This document shows, in pieces, positions 1 through 12,559 of a DNA stretch of 64,000 nucleotides (within the stretch, counting starts at the first letter, position 1; each line of letters starts with the position of its first letter). Made by a program: the position numbers and the translations under genes. The stretch is taken from NCBI RefSeq assembly GCF_040802235.1, contig NC_133167.1, positions 10,780,501-10,844,500 on the forward strand, written 5' to 3'. The notes beneath the pieces were generated by a model, which did not search any database, had not been told where the DNA came from, and was given only the letters and a program-made list of their open reading frames with translations. This stretch comes from Manis javanica (Eukaryota > Chordata > Mammalia > Pholidota > Manidae).

Positions 1-1128
1 TAAAACAATTTGAGGAGATTGTAGGTAATGTAGTTGCAATATGCAGGTCTGTGAGGGAGAAACAGATTTTTTTTGTATTGCTTGTTCGCTGGGCCAGGCA
101 TAGCTTCAGGTCTGAGAATAGCATCTTTTTGAGGTAGATTTCCCTCTTGAGAATGCCTCTTATTGGAGGATTGAGAGCAGGAAGTTCACTGGTTAGAAAG
201 ACATATGAAATGTCTGCTGAGGTTTCTGGTACTAGAGACTGTTGTCTGTATTTTTAATGCCATTGGTGAAATGTTTGTGCCCTTTGTTCTTGACTGGGGG
301 ATTCTGCTTTCTAACAGTCCTCAGGTGGCTCACGTAGGCCTGGAGAGGAGACGTGGTACCAGAAGGGAAGCTGAGCCAGAGGATATCAGGCACCTTGTAC
401 CATCCGCCCTCTGACCCTTGCCCAAGACTGCCCTTTCCCCACATACATAAGCTGGACCAGATGAGAGCTTGCTCAGAGAACTAGACCTTTCACGGGCAGG
501 CGTGGGGAGCAATGGTTGAAATGGAGTCAAGGACTTTTAAATGGCTTGAAAAAAGTTTTTCCGCCTGAGTACAAATCTACATTTGGGTAATACAGAGTTA
601 TGATGATTGGAAAATAAAATACAACCCACTCAAAACCAAGGCAGTACTTTTGCAAACCCTTATCCCCAGATCTCCTACCAGGCACTATTTACATTTTTCT
701 TATCCCAAAAATATCAAATGCCTTAAATGTTCTTGAGGTTACAGAACAAAACAAAAATGGGACACTGTATAAAAATACATCATAGTAGGGGGAAAGGAGG
801 GAGATCCCTAAAGTGTTTCAGGAGCTGGTTGAGTGGTGTATTTATATACTGATCTTGGCAACTCCCATCCACCCCCAAACTCCCTTGCTTGCCATTTCTG
901 CGCCCCCTTCCCAGATACAGCACACACTTTGAATCACAGCTGAACAATAACTTCCTCTCCAAGTCGATCCCATTCCCTCTAGTTAGATTAAAGAATATAA
1001 ATATTGCATTTTTTTTAAAGAATGGGTAATGACTGACTTAATTTCTGAAAATATTTTACATCCACCAGTAGGGTAGTCTGGAGGTCTCTGCGGTTATAAT
1101 GAAAACTTTCCCTTTTGTCTCAACTTTC
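1..1128. other. non-coding stretch, nothing recognised
   Basis: AT-rich single-copy-looking DNA. Short open frames on both strands have no recognisable domain or splice context. I see no repeat family that I can name. Confidence 0.5.
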
Positions 1129-1174
1129 TGTGTGTGTGAGTCTGAGTGTAAATGTGTGTGTTTGTGTGTGTGTG
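1129..1174. repeat. interrupted (TG)n microsatellite
   Basis: Runs of TG/GT interrupted by GAGTCTGAG and AAATG are read directly from the sequence. It is an imperfect dinucleotide repeat. Confidence 0.85.
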
Positions 1175-1770
1175 GCAGGGGGAGAAGGGCCAGGAACTGC
1201 AGTCTAGTAAAAGGTTTACATTCCTAAAACTAGGTCTTTAAAAATATTTTGCAGTCGGAGCCTTTGGACCCTCACAAGTCCCTACAAGGGACAACCTTCA
1301 GAAAGTGTGCAGGCTTGTTGTTTCTGGGGCCTTTGAACTGGGAGAGGAATGTGTCTCAAGAAGGAAAAATGAATGGCTGGTGCTTTTAGCCTCCAGCTTG
1401 AAAGCTGGAGGAATGTTATTGTGTCTTCAAAGCCTGCTTCCCACCACGCTGTATTAGATGGGCTCTTACAAAGTGTCTTTGTATTATCAAGTACACAACA
1501 AAAACCCCTGCCACCCAATTCGATCTAATTCATTGGCTACTTTTAGGTGGATTTTAAGTTAATGTGTCTGTTCTGTAAGAATAGGACCCCATCCCACCAC
1601 TCCCTTTCCACCCCAACTGAGATGATTTATTGTTACCAGATAAGGAAACTTTGGGCTTTTTTTTTTTTGGCTTGGCTTGGGGAATATTATTTTAAAAAAT
1701 AGTGGCAGGAGGTATTTAGGAAGACAAATAGAATTCTTAGCTCTGTAGAATTCAGAATGGATTTCTGTTA

Positions 1771-1830
1771 TAAGTAAGTGAAATTGCATATGCAATGTAA
1801 TAAGTAAGTGAAATTGCATATGCAATGTAA
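1771..1830. repeat. perfect 30-bp tandem duplication containing a 14-bp palindrome
   Basis: Positions 1771-1800 and 1801-1830 are identical. Each unit contains the perfect palindrome ATTGCATATGCAAT (1783-1796 and 1813-1826), which has C/EBP-like ATTGC/GCAAT and POU-like ATGCAA half-sites. The absence of any mismatch suggests a recent duplication. A regulatory role is inference only. Confidence 0.9.
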
Positions 1831-3594
1831 AAATCAATACCTTTAAATGATCAAAGAAAGCAGGGTATTTTATATTTGGGTTCAAGTGTACCTAGTACTT
1901 TCCCTCTCTCCCTTTCATAAAGTTCACCCCTTCCTGAGAGCCGACAGAGACCCCTTGCTCTAGTTACTGGTTCATGGCACACTTTCCTACTAAAAATTGT
2001 GAGCTGTTTGAGAGTAGACTCATTTCATTTCATGACTCCAGTGTCTCAAGAGACACTCATGAAGCACTTGCCAAATCGAAAACTTACCATCTCAGGAGAC
2101 CGTTGTTGAATCAAGGGGGAAGATGGCTTCAGAAAAGTTCCAAACAAGAACAATACTGTTGATATGCTTGAACATCTCAAACTATTTCCTTTGCCAAATC
2201 TTTTAGAAATCAAATTGAGATTTAACAATATATTAAAAGCGATCAAACAGAATTACAGGAGTCGTTGCAATCTGATACAATTGGATAGGAAAGCCTGGGT
2301 AGAATCGGTCACAATTGCATCATTCCGATGCCTGACATCCTTGGATACTTCTTCCCCCGTTCCCCCAAACCATTCTTTAAAAGACTGACAGAATCTTTGC
2401 TTTGTTTTGACAAGATTAATTTCTCTGCTTCCAACAATAGTTCGTCAACTTTTATTCTATTAATAGAGTTCTGATGTTAATTGTAGCTTACTGATCTAGG
2501 TCATAGCACAGCATTTTCACTGAGGTTTAAAGATAGCAAAAGCAATGAGAAAATTATTTGAAAATTATTATATCATCATTACCTCTTTTAAAGAAGAGGC
2601 CAGTTATTAGGCATGTGATTCAGAGTCCCTTTCTAATTTGTCCCTATGCTCATTCCTTTTCTTCCTCTTGGGTATATTGTTAGTAGTTAGCCCCTCTATT
2701 AAAATACAAGTCAAGTGTGGGATAAGGAATTAAATTTAAATAAATCCTTCTTACCAGTGTGGCACTTGTTAGCTACTCTGCTAAAATGCTATCTTGATCT
2801 GGGAAGTTGAACCTGATTCCAAGATAGGAGACTTTTCCCTGCATTCATTTCCATACTTGATTGAGGCTGGGCTAGTTTGATGACCAAAGTAACAGAATGT
2901 GTATTCTTCACCTAGTTTATCAGCTGTAACAGCAATTCTTTTTAAACATTGCTTGGGATTTCAAGTGTTCAGCTACAACTTAGGCTCCAAGTAATTTTAT
3001 GGGTAGAAAAACGTTTGTCATCCTTTAATATAAAACCACACAACTCAAGATATATAATAAAAATTTTAGTTATTTTATTTTAATTAAGTGTTCCATTTTA
3101 TGTTAGGTAGGACTTCAGTTTTCTTGGTCCTTGACAGGCATTTGGCATTCATACTCCTTCCTAAAACATAAAGTGTTTTCCAACAGGTGTGTATATGGTA
3201 TTTCTTTCTCTGCCAGTGTGGTTGACTAGGTCTGAATGCTTAGTGCAGTGAGCTTGACATTTATTTGGTAGTTACTGTTTGTTGTAGATACAGAATGAAT
3301 GAATGTGGGACCATATGTTTTTAAACCACAGTATGGGAATTATGCCACCACCTCATTTATCTGTAAACCGTAATTCTTTTCAGGAAGACAGTTTTTCTTA
3401 ACTACATTACCACTGCCTGATGCTTGGTGGCTATTTTTTGTCTTACATTTTTCCATTCATTCCCTAATTAACTTATGTAATTACCAAACATGGCAACTTG
3501 AAGAAATCATACCTGGTCATGAAGATATTTTTAGTGGGGAATTGCTGAAGACTCAAATGGTTATAGAACTGATAGGAGAGAATATTCTGGTCAA
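1831..3594. other. non-coding stretch, nothing recognised
   Basis: AT-rich DNA with short spurious open frames only. No exon signals or nameable repeat were recognised. Confidence 0.5.
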
Positions 3595-3735
3595 TCAATG
3601 CAACAAGGAGTTAGTGAGTTTCCACTGAATACCAGGTATATTCCTAAATTCTTGAGTTATAACTGTAAAGAAAACAGACAAAAAGTCAGGTCCTCTTAGA
3701 GCTTCCTTTCTTAAGGATTGGTTGAGAGTGAAGAC
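3595..3735 (-). mobile_element. L2 LINE 3' fragment (old)
   Basis: On the plus strand the order is a CAACAAGGAGTTAGTGAG-type segment, then ACTGAATACCAGGTA, then AACTGTAAAGAAAACAGACA, then a TCCTCTTAGAGCTTCC segment. This is the reverse complement of the mammalian L2 3' end. It is strongly diverged and the boundaries are approximate. Confidence 0.6.
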
Positions 3736-5465
3736 AATATAGGATCAGCTTCCCCAGGAACAAATGAGACCTGCTGGGAGAAATAACAAAGACTTCTGAC
3801 TCCTTTTATGGATGGACTTCAGGGGTTGCAACATGGATTTGTACACACGCTTTTACCTTAAACTCCTCATGTCCTTTGGCCTGGATGTGAGTACATCATT
3901 TTGCCCTCCGTGTGGTTTATCAGTCATGATGAGGTTATCTTGTGACTTCCAAATGAAGTAAAGTGAGATTTTTCTGATATAACAGGGCAGGGTATGAGGG
4001 GGAAGGAAGTAAGAGTTGAAGTTATTGGGTGTCTGCATGAGAGAGATTAGCTGACATGAAAGTGAAGATCTGGAACAGGTGACAACTAAGGAGAGGGGTT
4101 GAGGAGTAGATCATACCTCCGGGAGGCCCTGGAAAAGTCTGGGACTGGCCAGTGTGTGGTGTTGGGCCTTGTGTGTATTGGTGTCATGAACCACAGCTTT
4201 TGTTGTGGTGTTGGATTTCTCGTTGGGTAATTTTCACTGGATACTGAATTTTCTTTTGAAGGCTATTGTGCAAAACTGGTTGTGTGTAATACTAATCCTT
4301 CTTTTCTGAAATTTTGTTTGAAAATTCTGTTGGAAAAGTATTTAATATGTTTGCTCTTCTTTTTATCCCTTGTACAAAATGTTTAGGAGGAAAGACCAAT
4401 ATCTTGAAACTACTCTTATACGAAAAGCTTTTATTTTGATATTACTGTGTACTTTACTAGTGAGGATCTTCAGCTATATTCCTGTTAGATTCATATATCA
4501 CAAAAGGAAATTCCACAATTTTTAGGTAACTTTTCCTAGTGGTGTATAGCTTTCAGGTGTGGGAATTTCTTTATAGCTAACTTAAATCCCTCATTCTCAA
4601 GCGAGAGCATTTCCCTCTCTCTGATTTTACTAGTGGTGACAAGTGATGGTGCCTGTCCTTTTTTTTTTCTTTAAATTGAGGATACAAATTATATTTTTAT
4701 CAGAAGATTTACATTTAAGCAATAATAAAAAAATGTATAATTTCTAAAAACAAAATGAAAATAAAGCAATGAGTATATTTAAATGTACAGAAGATAAAAC
4801 CTGAAATTATAACAACCTTGGTACTGCTACTAATCACTTTGCTAAAAGAAGAAATAATACTGGAAATTAATTTAAACAGAGATTAGGAGAAAATAGCCAT
4901 ACACATAAAATGTTTGATAAATGAATAGACAATACTAATTAAATTGGATATGACTTTCAGGTTTGAAACAGAATATATTCATTTGCTGAAATTTAACTAT
5001 ACAGTCAGTTTCGTCTGAAAGAAATTTTGCATCATCCACCTTTTCTATAAAAGACAATAATTCATGAAATACAGTTTATGACTAGGGGTTATTTAAAGTG
5101 GCCAGGAAATGTAAAGATGTTTGAAAAACGTTTAGAGAGTAGAATATATGAATATTCATATAATTTGTTTTATCATTCATTTTAAACCTGATAGTATTTT
5201 TCTTTAGGCATTTTCTTACTTTCTGACACTAAAAAATGCTCAAGGATCATTTTATTTATTTCCTACCCCAGTCCTGAATTATCTATTTTTCCAAGAAGCC
5301 CTGATGCCTTTTATTGGAGAATTATATTAGAAACCAACATCTTGGCAGTTGATGTGTTTGTTCCTACTGGGGTGTCATTTCTTTTTGACCCTCTCAGCTA
5401 TGAGAACAAGGAAATATATGTGTGTATACTAACATATATACATGCATGTGGTATACTTGCATATG
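3736..5465. other. non-coding AT-rich stretch
   Basis: Nothing coding was recognised. A T-run near 4660 followed by an AATTGAGGATACAAATTATA-like stretch may be the eroded 3' end of an old L1 on the minus strand, but this is too weak to call. Confidence 0.4.
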
Positions 5466-5468
5466 CAG

Positions 5469-5504
<36 letters not shown>

Positions 5505-5515
5505 CACATACACAT
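5466..5515. repeat. (TA)n followed by (CA)n microsatellite
   Basis: About 13 uninterrupted TA units run directly into GACACACACACACATACACA. Read directly from the sequence. Confidence 0.9.
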
Positions 5516-5599
5516 CTGTAACTGTTTCAATATATAACCATTTGTATCTATCCTAAGCTAAGCATGAGTTCATACTGATGTTTCTTAACTCTAATTGTT

Positions 5600-6470
5600 T
5601 CCCATATGGATGATTCTAGCTTCTTTCCCTAGTTTATCTCTTACCTCCCATTCCAACAGTGAGAAACCTGGCTATCACCACCCTCCATTCATTTACTTAG
5701 TTGTTCAATTCCATGACATATATATACATTGCAGTGTCCGAATTGTTACTTCATGCCCTCTAGGAAACAACTTCATCAACTGTGCTTCAATCATTTTGTG
5801 CTTATGTACAGTTTATTTTGACATTAGTCTTACAGATTCACCTTATTTCCAGAGTTACTTAGGTTAGAACCTTATCCCCCACCTCCTACACTGAAGTTGT
5901 TTGGTGCATTTGTAATCCTTTAGGTTCTTCTGTCATGTTTCATTCCGCCTGTGATCACTGAGCTAGCTCTCTTAAATGATTTTTTAAAATTTGCATACAT
6001 TAAGGTTTACTCTTTGTGTACTATGAAGGTCTGTGTTTTGGCAAATGCTTAATGTCTTGTATTTACCATTACAGTATCAGGCAGAATAGTCTTTAAGCAG
6101 ACTAAAAATAAAATCCCCTGTACTTTCCTATTCAATACTTCCTTCCACTCCTCAACCTCTGGCATCCACTGATGTGTTTATCAGCTCTGTAGTTTTGCCT
6201 TTTCCATAATGTCATATAATTGGAGTCATATAGTGTGCGTTTAAGATTCATTCAGGTCTTTCTGCAGCTTGGGAAGCTCATCTCTTCACTGCTAAATAAT
6301 ATTCCATTGTATGGATGTACCACAGGTCGTTTATCCAGTCTACTGACCTTTTATGGGATGTTTCCCTATATGTGCTTGAAGACCTTTGTGAAGTCAGCTT
6401 CCAGTTTTCCCTTTATGTTAACCGTATTTAGGTTTTATTCATCATTCTGATTCCTCATACCAACATTCTT
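5600..6470 (-). mobile_element. old L1 (L1M-type) 3' fragment
   Basis: The plus strand carries the reverse complement of an old mammalian L1 3' region. Landmarks are TTTTTTAAAATTTGCATACA near 5980, ACCATTACAGTATCAGGCAG near 6066, CCTCTGGCATCCACTGATG near 6157, GTTTTGCCTTTTCCATAATG near 6193, and ATTCCATTGTATGGATGTAC near 6301. These match the L1M 3' UTR and ORF2 end from memory. There is no intact reading frame. The subfamily and exact ends cannot be set by eye. Confidence 0.75.
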
Positions 6471-8464
6471 CCCATTTTAATCTGCTCTGTGTCTGTATTT
6501 GTTTGTTCAGTGGCATTAGAACATTGTAGAGTTTTGTATGTTTTGGAGCCACTGCGATTCTCAGAGCCTTCCTATGCTCTCTTCCTTCAAGGACCTGGCT
6601 ATATGGATGTTTTAAACAGTTACCTGAATCCTTCTGGTACTCTTTTTAAAAAATTCATTTGTAATTTCACCTTACAATAGACATTTATAAAATCTTCATT
6701 TTTTTCTTAACATAATTGATTCCTAGGTCTCAGGGAATCACATAAATCAAATTAATTTGAGCTTGCTTATCATCAGTTTTGGACATCCAGTGGGAATCTG
6801 GAACTGGCCAGATATTACTGCCTGGTCTAGGCACTGCGTGGCTCATGCAAGGCAGCCACAAGGTTTATCCTTGTGTGGATTTGCAGTCAGGGCACAGGGC
6901 TTTCCTTGCTGGACTGCAGGGAATTCCTGGGCTTAAAAAGGGGCCACTCAGCGGGGAATCAGTGTTTATCAACTTTGCATGAAAAAAGCCACCTACTTTT
7001 AGCAACTATCTAAAATGTGCTTGAAGATCATATTTATACAGTCTTTCAACACTCACCACATTTTTGGGGGCATTTCCTACATACAAAGTATAATCAACCT
7101 CAAGTTCACTCTTTTGGTTGGTTACCACTGACAGGGTCAAAACTCCTTTTTTACCCTTCCTGGGATGGGTATGCAGTAGGCAGATAACAGGAGGGAGTAG
7201 GCTATAAAGAGGCAGATGTTTTGTTCAAATACCAGGATACCAAAGAAAATAATAAAACTCCATGTCACTTACACTCCAAAGTCCCATTCCACACAGTCCT
7301 TTTTTTTTTAACCCCTTTAAAAACACAGGCATTGATTTTTTTCTTTTGCTGAAATTGTCTCAACTTGTGCTTCTGGCAGTAGAATTCCTGACATACTAGA
7401 TCATAAAGATTACAACTAGGCATCTTTTATACTTGTGTGTGTTTTCTCCATATATTTAACCTTGAGTTACATGTGTAATTTTTTAAACACATTCCCTTAT
7501 AATCAGTTTTGTTGTCTGTACTTGTTAACTATGAAAGCCTCTAGAAAAGCTGTTTAAAATACAGTACCCAGTGGTTTCTACATATGCATCCTTTTTACCG
7601 AAATGAACTTCTGGATAAAAGTTGTTTTTAAAACTGTTTAAAAATTAACTGACCTGACACACAAATCTTATGTTTTTCTGTGTACCATATACTAAAACTA
7701 GGAATGAATATATGTATATATATATATAATGACCTTTACTGCAAAAATCTCCAGAAATATCCAAATAGACTTCCATAGATCATTGACTAGAGATAGTATT
7801 CTCTGTAGAATTTCTGGGGCTATTGCCTGCTTTTACACATTCCAGATTGTCACCAAAGTCCAAGAGGAATTGGTATGACTGCACTATATTTGCATTTAGA
7901 GTGTTAGCAACCCTTCAGAGTACATAGCTGCTGGGCTATTTGTGAAACAACTTCAGCTGACAGCTGAAGATCAGAAGACTCTATTTTGGGAAGTGTCCTA
8001 AATGTGAAGTTCTGTGGTAAAAAAACTTCAGTGTCCCTACAGATAAGAATACTTAAAACAGGAAGCAATGGTAATTTATTACTTCCTGTATAGCACCCTT
8101 ATCTTTATGATAAGCTTTAGGTTTCAGTTCTGCTTTCCTGATTCCAAGATTTCTTTTCTTATAATCAGCTTCTATAAGAGGATTAAAATTTTTTTTTTCA
8201 AATGGAGGGTCAGTGTTGTGGGGAAGAAAAGAATTTACAAACATCATTTTTCCTGTTTTAGTAAGTTTTTTTCAATGTCTGCCATTCAATAGTACTTGCT
8301 TGGTTAAGAGAAAAACTGAATATTGCTGTTCCCTCGTTCCACTGGCTGTGTCTATTGTGTGTGGGCATATAGTAGTGATTCCAAATCTATTGTAATATAA
8401 GTCTGGGTTGCCTATTACATGGAAAATGCCTATAGGATAGAACCATCATGGATGAGAAAAGAGG
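6471..8464. other. non-coding stretch
   Basis: No gene was recognised. A short (TA)n tract lies at about 7709-7729. A locally GC-richer patch at about 6780-6960 has no identified family. Confidence 0.45.
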
Positions 8465-8635
8465 AGATGGGAATTTTATTCCTGATCCTGCCACTTCCTA
8501 GAAGCTCTCACTGTTTGACATAATTTTCTGATCCATAAAAGCAGAGGTTATAATATTTCCCCCTCTTTCTTATGGTGTTGTTCTGAGAAGCAAGTAAAAG
8601 ACTATGTGAAAAATTGCCTTCCGAGTCTATGGTTT
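8465..8635 (-). mobile_element. MIR SINE fragment
   Basis: The plus strand reads CCTGATCCTGCCACTTCCTAG, then TTTTCTGATCCATAAAAGCAG, then TTATGGTGTTGTTCTGAGAAG. This is the order expected for the reverse complement of MIR. It is diverged and the ends are approximate. Confidence 0.65.
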
Positions 8636-8639
8636 ATAG

Positions 8640-9874
8640 TGGTTGTGGTTAAATCCCACCACTTTTGCCTTTGCAATGGCGCTTTTGTTTTATGTTCCTT
8701 CCTTATTAAAAATATTTTTCAAAATCAGCTTCCTAGATTTCTTGGCTGGACGGATGTATCGTGATTGAGTGGCTGAAAAGATGTACCAATGTTGACTCGC
8801 TAGTTCAGATATTTGTTTCATGAAGTATGAATGTTTTGTACTGTTAAATTCTAGGAAACTGGGTTGTATTTATTAGCTTGGCATAGAAAAACCAAGTTCT
8901 ACACATGGGCTAAATTATTTTATAAGCTGGAAGTATAAATCAGGATTAAAGACTGAGATGTATTTTTTACATTTTAAAGGGAGGTATGTACATGCATTTT
9001 ACAGTTCCTATGGATTTAATTATATTCTAAATGTGGAAAATAAAAGTATTACTGGGTAGCACAGAATGCTTTCTTCCACGAAATTCTTATTAATAACTCT
9101 CTCTGCCCTTGAGTCCGCATTCTCTTTTCCAGAGAGATCTGGCGTATGTGCTGTGCCAGGCAGGAGGGACAGTTGTCTTGAAGGGATGGGTAAAGGGAAG
9201 CCAGCTGCATGACTCACCTACTTAGTGAAGGAACTAGATCAACTCTTCAAGGATGATCATAGAATCTAAGTGATGCAATTTGTTTGTCCTCAAGAAAAGA
9301 AGCTTAGGAGAGCAAAAACTAGCTAAATGATCTCCTGCTCCTTCACTCTTGATGTTCTACTCTTGTTTGGTAGCGTTGCTTGTATTAATGATTTTAAAGG
9401 CCACCGTGTTTTTACAGGGGAGAGTGAGTAGTTGTGAGCTCCTTCTTGGTCCTGACTTGCATTTGTCAGAGTCACAGGTTTGTGGGAAGGATAATGAAGA
9501 TAGGGTCTGCAGGGCTGTGTGCCTCAGATACGTGGTGTCAGCCAGCTGTGCAGAATAGTAACTTCAGTGGCTCACGAGGCTCCTTTGTTTCCCCAAGTTA
9601 TTTCAGAGCATTTGGCTCCATCAGTCAAGAAAAAAGAAAATACAGAAAAAATGAGAACAAAGGAGTAGATTGGAAGAGGAGTAAAATTCATAGGACAGTT
9701 TTGTAGATGGCCATTAACCATAGTTAATGATTTATAATTACCCAAGGGTCAGGAGTTAGAATTTTAGTTCTTTTTCTTTTTTTTCTTTTTCCATGCAGAG
9801 TGAATTATGTAAACCACTGTATTACTCTCTCAAATTTGTTAAGACAGATATTAGGGCTGAAATGTTCTTTAAGG
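8640..9874. other. non-coding stretch, nothing recognised
   Basis: Overlapping short open frames near 9350-9706 lack any known domain or convincing splice sites. I regard them as chance. Confidence 0.45.
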
Positions 9875-9990
9875 TGATATAGCTTAAAACATTCATTCTA
9901 TCGATAAATAAACTCAGGCCCAGAGAAGCTGAGTAACTTGCTCAAGATGATACAGCTGTTTCATGGTAAAGTCAGCAAAGAACTTGAATG
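9875..9990 (+). mobile_element. MIR SINE fragment
   Basis: AACTCAGGCCCAGAGAAGCT, then GAGTAACTTGCTCAAGATGA, then TACAGCTG is the characteristic MIR 3' half in the plus orientation. Confidence 0.75.
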
Positions 9991-10164
9991 TGTTTATCTC
10001 CAGCTTGATGCTTTCCTCCCATGCTTACAGCATAAAGATGTGCATGTCTATACTAATTTGTCTGTTTTACTTTTATATATATGAAATGTTACACATGTTA
10101 CATATTCTCATATTTATCTATATGGAAAGGTGTGTTATAGATCTAATTGTTCACTCATTTGTTC

Positions 10165-10290
10165 CTCAAATATTTATAATGCCAGGCACTGTTTTGGGTG
10201 CTAGGAATATAGCTGGGAATAATATTTGGTTTCTGCACTCACGGAATATATATTCTAGTGACACAAACAGACAAACAGATTAAATGATCT
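10165..10290 (-). mobile_element. L2 LINE 3' fragment
   Basis: TCAAATATTTATAATGCCAG, GCACTGTTTTGGGTGCTAGG, then CTCACGGAATATATATTCTA and GACACAAACAGACAAACAG form the reverse complement of the L2 3' end, in order. Confidence 0.75.
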
Positions 10291-10334
10291 CAGATAATGG
10301 TAAGTACTCTTAGGAAAAATCAAGCAGGGTAGAG

Positions 10335-11050
10335 AGGCTTATGAGTGAAATGTATGATCATAAATTTATCAAAGAAGTTAAGTGGACCACACTCAAATTT
10401 AGTTTTGTTTTGTTTCTGAACTATTTCTGAAAAATTCTATTGAGCAAGAAGCATTCAGATTTTCAAAGATATGTTTTGAAAAGAAATTGTAATTTATGAG
10501 AATAATTAAAGGATTTAAAAGATTGCTTGTTAAATGAGGTTTCCTCTTTTATATGTAAGGTGTTTGATTATTAGCCCTACTTGAAAATAATTTATGAGCA
10601 CTAGTTAACTGCCTGTATCTGTGACTTAGTCAACCCTAACCATAAAGTTTTAAAAATGGATGTATCGCTCGTCGGACTTATTAGTGCCCTTTTTGCTTTT
10701 CTGGGAGAGGAGTGGATTTCCCAGTGCCTGCATTGATCTTATAGGAGAGCAGTGAAAATGGTGATGGTACAGTCATGTGACTTGATGGGCCATACCCTAT
10801 AGTAAGGCAGTCAATGGATGATATTTTTTAACTAAGATAAATGTATGCTTGTTGTCAAGGAATGGCCTGAGTTCATTCAGAAAAGTTGGAAGGCTCCAGT
10901 CCTTTGGCTTGTCTTATTTTTACATGCACCTGTATTCCTGAAGTCATAGGTACAATGTTTTCTAGAGAGAAGGACCAGAGGGGTCCTTCTTTATGGTCAT
11001 CCCTGTTCCTACTGAAAGAATTGCTTATTAAACTACTTTGATATTATAAT
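10335..11050. other. non-coding stretch, nothing recognised
   Basis: No repeat family or exon signal was recognised. An inverted GGACCAG/GGTCCTTCT-type motif near 10970-10992 is too short to interpret. Confidence 0.4.
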
Positions 11051-11121
11051 GATGGATGGATAAGTTGTTGCTTTTCAAATGGCAGTTAAGTCTCTAGCCT
11101 TTTGTGAAACTCTTAGGAAGC

Positions 11122-11530
11122 CTAAAATGACATGCTCTGCATGTCTGGGGCTTCCATCCATGGACTGGTTGGCTGGAAAGGTAGGCCCAGAAATGGCTTT
11201 GTGGTTCCATGGATGCTCGAGGCATGCGTTGTTTTGGTCCAGTGTTTAGATTTCCTGATGACACTACGAGCACGCTTGCTTGAACTTCCTTTGCCTTGTT
11301 GGTCACTGACCATTTGAGCCTGGGCTGTTCTAATTTCATTGTCCACTTCCTGTAGTGCCAGTGTCTGTCTTTGGCTCAACAAGGGCCCATGCCCTTAATT
11401 GTCTTCAGTTCCATTGTCAGTTGATAACTCTTTTTGGATACTGCTCAGATGATCTCAGTCTTTGGCATGTCTTCTGTGCTTTAAGGGCATACTGTGGTCA
11501 CAGTGATTTGGTGATGGTGGCAGTAATGAA
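11122..11530 (-). pseudogene. possible decayed coding sequence or retrocopy, unidentified
   Basis: Read on the minus strand, one frame stays almost open from about 11530 down to a TAG at 11122, with only two internal stops (a TGA near 11452 and a TAA near 11399). The last 86 codons are open. The deduced peptide is rich in Gln, Lys, Arg and Ser. Its upper part looks helical (a segment reading LALQEVDNEIRTAQAQ) and is followed by a basic segment and a Pro/aromatic-rich tail. I recognise no family. No A-tail or target-site duplication is visible, so a processed pseudogene is not proven. A chance open frame is a real alternative. Confidence 0.3.
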
Positions 11531-11984
11531 TTAGGGGAATTCTAATATCAGTTGCTAGGTTCTGATTGTCTCTTCGGTTGCATAAGCAATGCTGAAATAT
11601 TTTGAATATAGTTGCATAAAATATATAGAATGTGAATGGTCCTATTATGCAAACAAGTATTAGGATGTTGTCGTTGGAGAATGGTTTGCAGAAGGTATCA
11701 CCCTGCCTCAGTCAGTGTTAGTGACTTTAAAGAAGAATCAAGATCTTGATGAGCTTCTGAGGGCATCCACATTGGTTTGTAACAGCCAGAGCGTAGTTTC
11801 AAATGGATTTGAAGGCCTGCAAGTAGAGGAGTGCTCAAGGCAGTCTTACAAATCAACTCTTGACATGTTACATAGTATACAAATGCCTAAGTCTTTGATC
11901 AGCCCTTTGGCTTTGGTTTGGCTTATTTTCATCTTACTGATAATTGTTTATTATGTTCATCATCATTTCATAAAACATATTTGT

Positions 11985-12550
11985 ATCAATGAAACTAACA
12001 CAGGTCCATTAATTCATCCCACAGACATTTATTGGTCGAGTACCTCCTATGTACCCAGACACATCTTTGGAAAACAGAGACTCTGTAGTGAATCAAGCAG
12101 AGTAGTAGGTTTTTGTCCTTATGGTGTATATATTATTCTGGTGGAAGAGACAAATTATAAACAAGTACACGAAAGTAATGTAATTTCAGAGAGTAAGAGC
12201 TACAAAGAAAATTAAATAGTGTAAAGCAACAGAGAAGGAGGGTAGGGTGGCCTAGTTTCGATAAGCATAGTCAGAAAAAGAGGCAGTTTTTGACCAAACA
12301 CCTGTATAAGGTGAAGGAGAAGGTCAGGTAAAAATACACTGATGAAGAGTGTTCTTAGTGGGAGCCATAAATACAGTCCTACAATGGAAACAATTCCAGC
12401 ATGTTCTAGTGCGTCTGGAACAGTGGAGAGGCATGGGAGATATAACTGAAGCATAGGTAAGGACCAGGTTTTAGAGGGCTTGATAGCTTATGGTAAGTAG
12501 TTTGGATTGCATTCTAAGTGTGATGGGAAGCCCAGTAAGAAGGTTGGTAT
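11985..12550 (-). mobile_element. L2-type ancient LINE fragment
   Basis: Motifs on the plus strand run ATTCATCCCACAGACATTTA, TTGGTCGAGTACCTCCTATG, AAGAGACAAATTATAAACAA, then at 12479-12540 TTGATAGCTTATGGTAAGTA and GTGTGATGGGAAGCCCAG. The first part is the L2 3' end in reverse complement. The second is an internal motif that I associate with the same ancient repeat class. It is diverged, and part of it may belong to a different element. Confidence 0.65.
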
Positions 12551-12559
12551 ATGTGCCAG

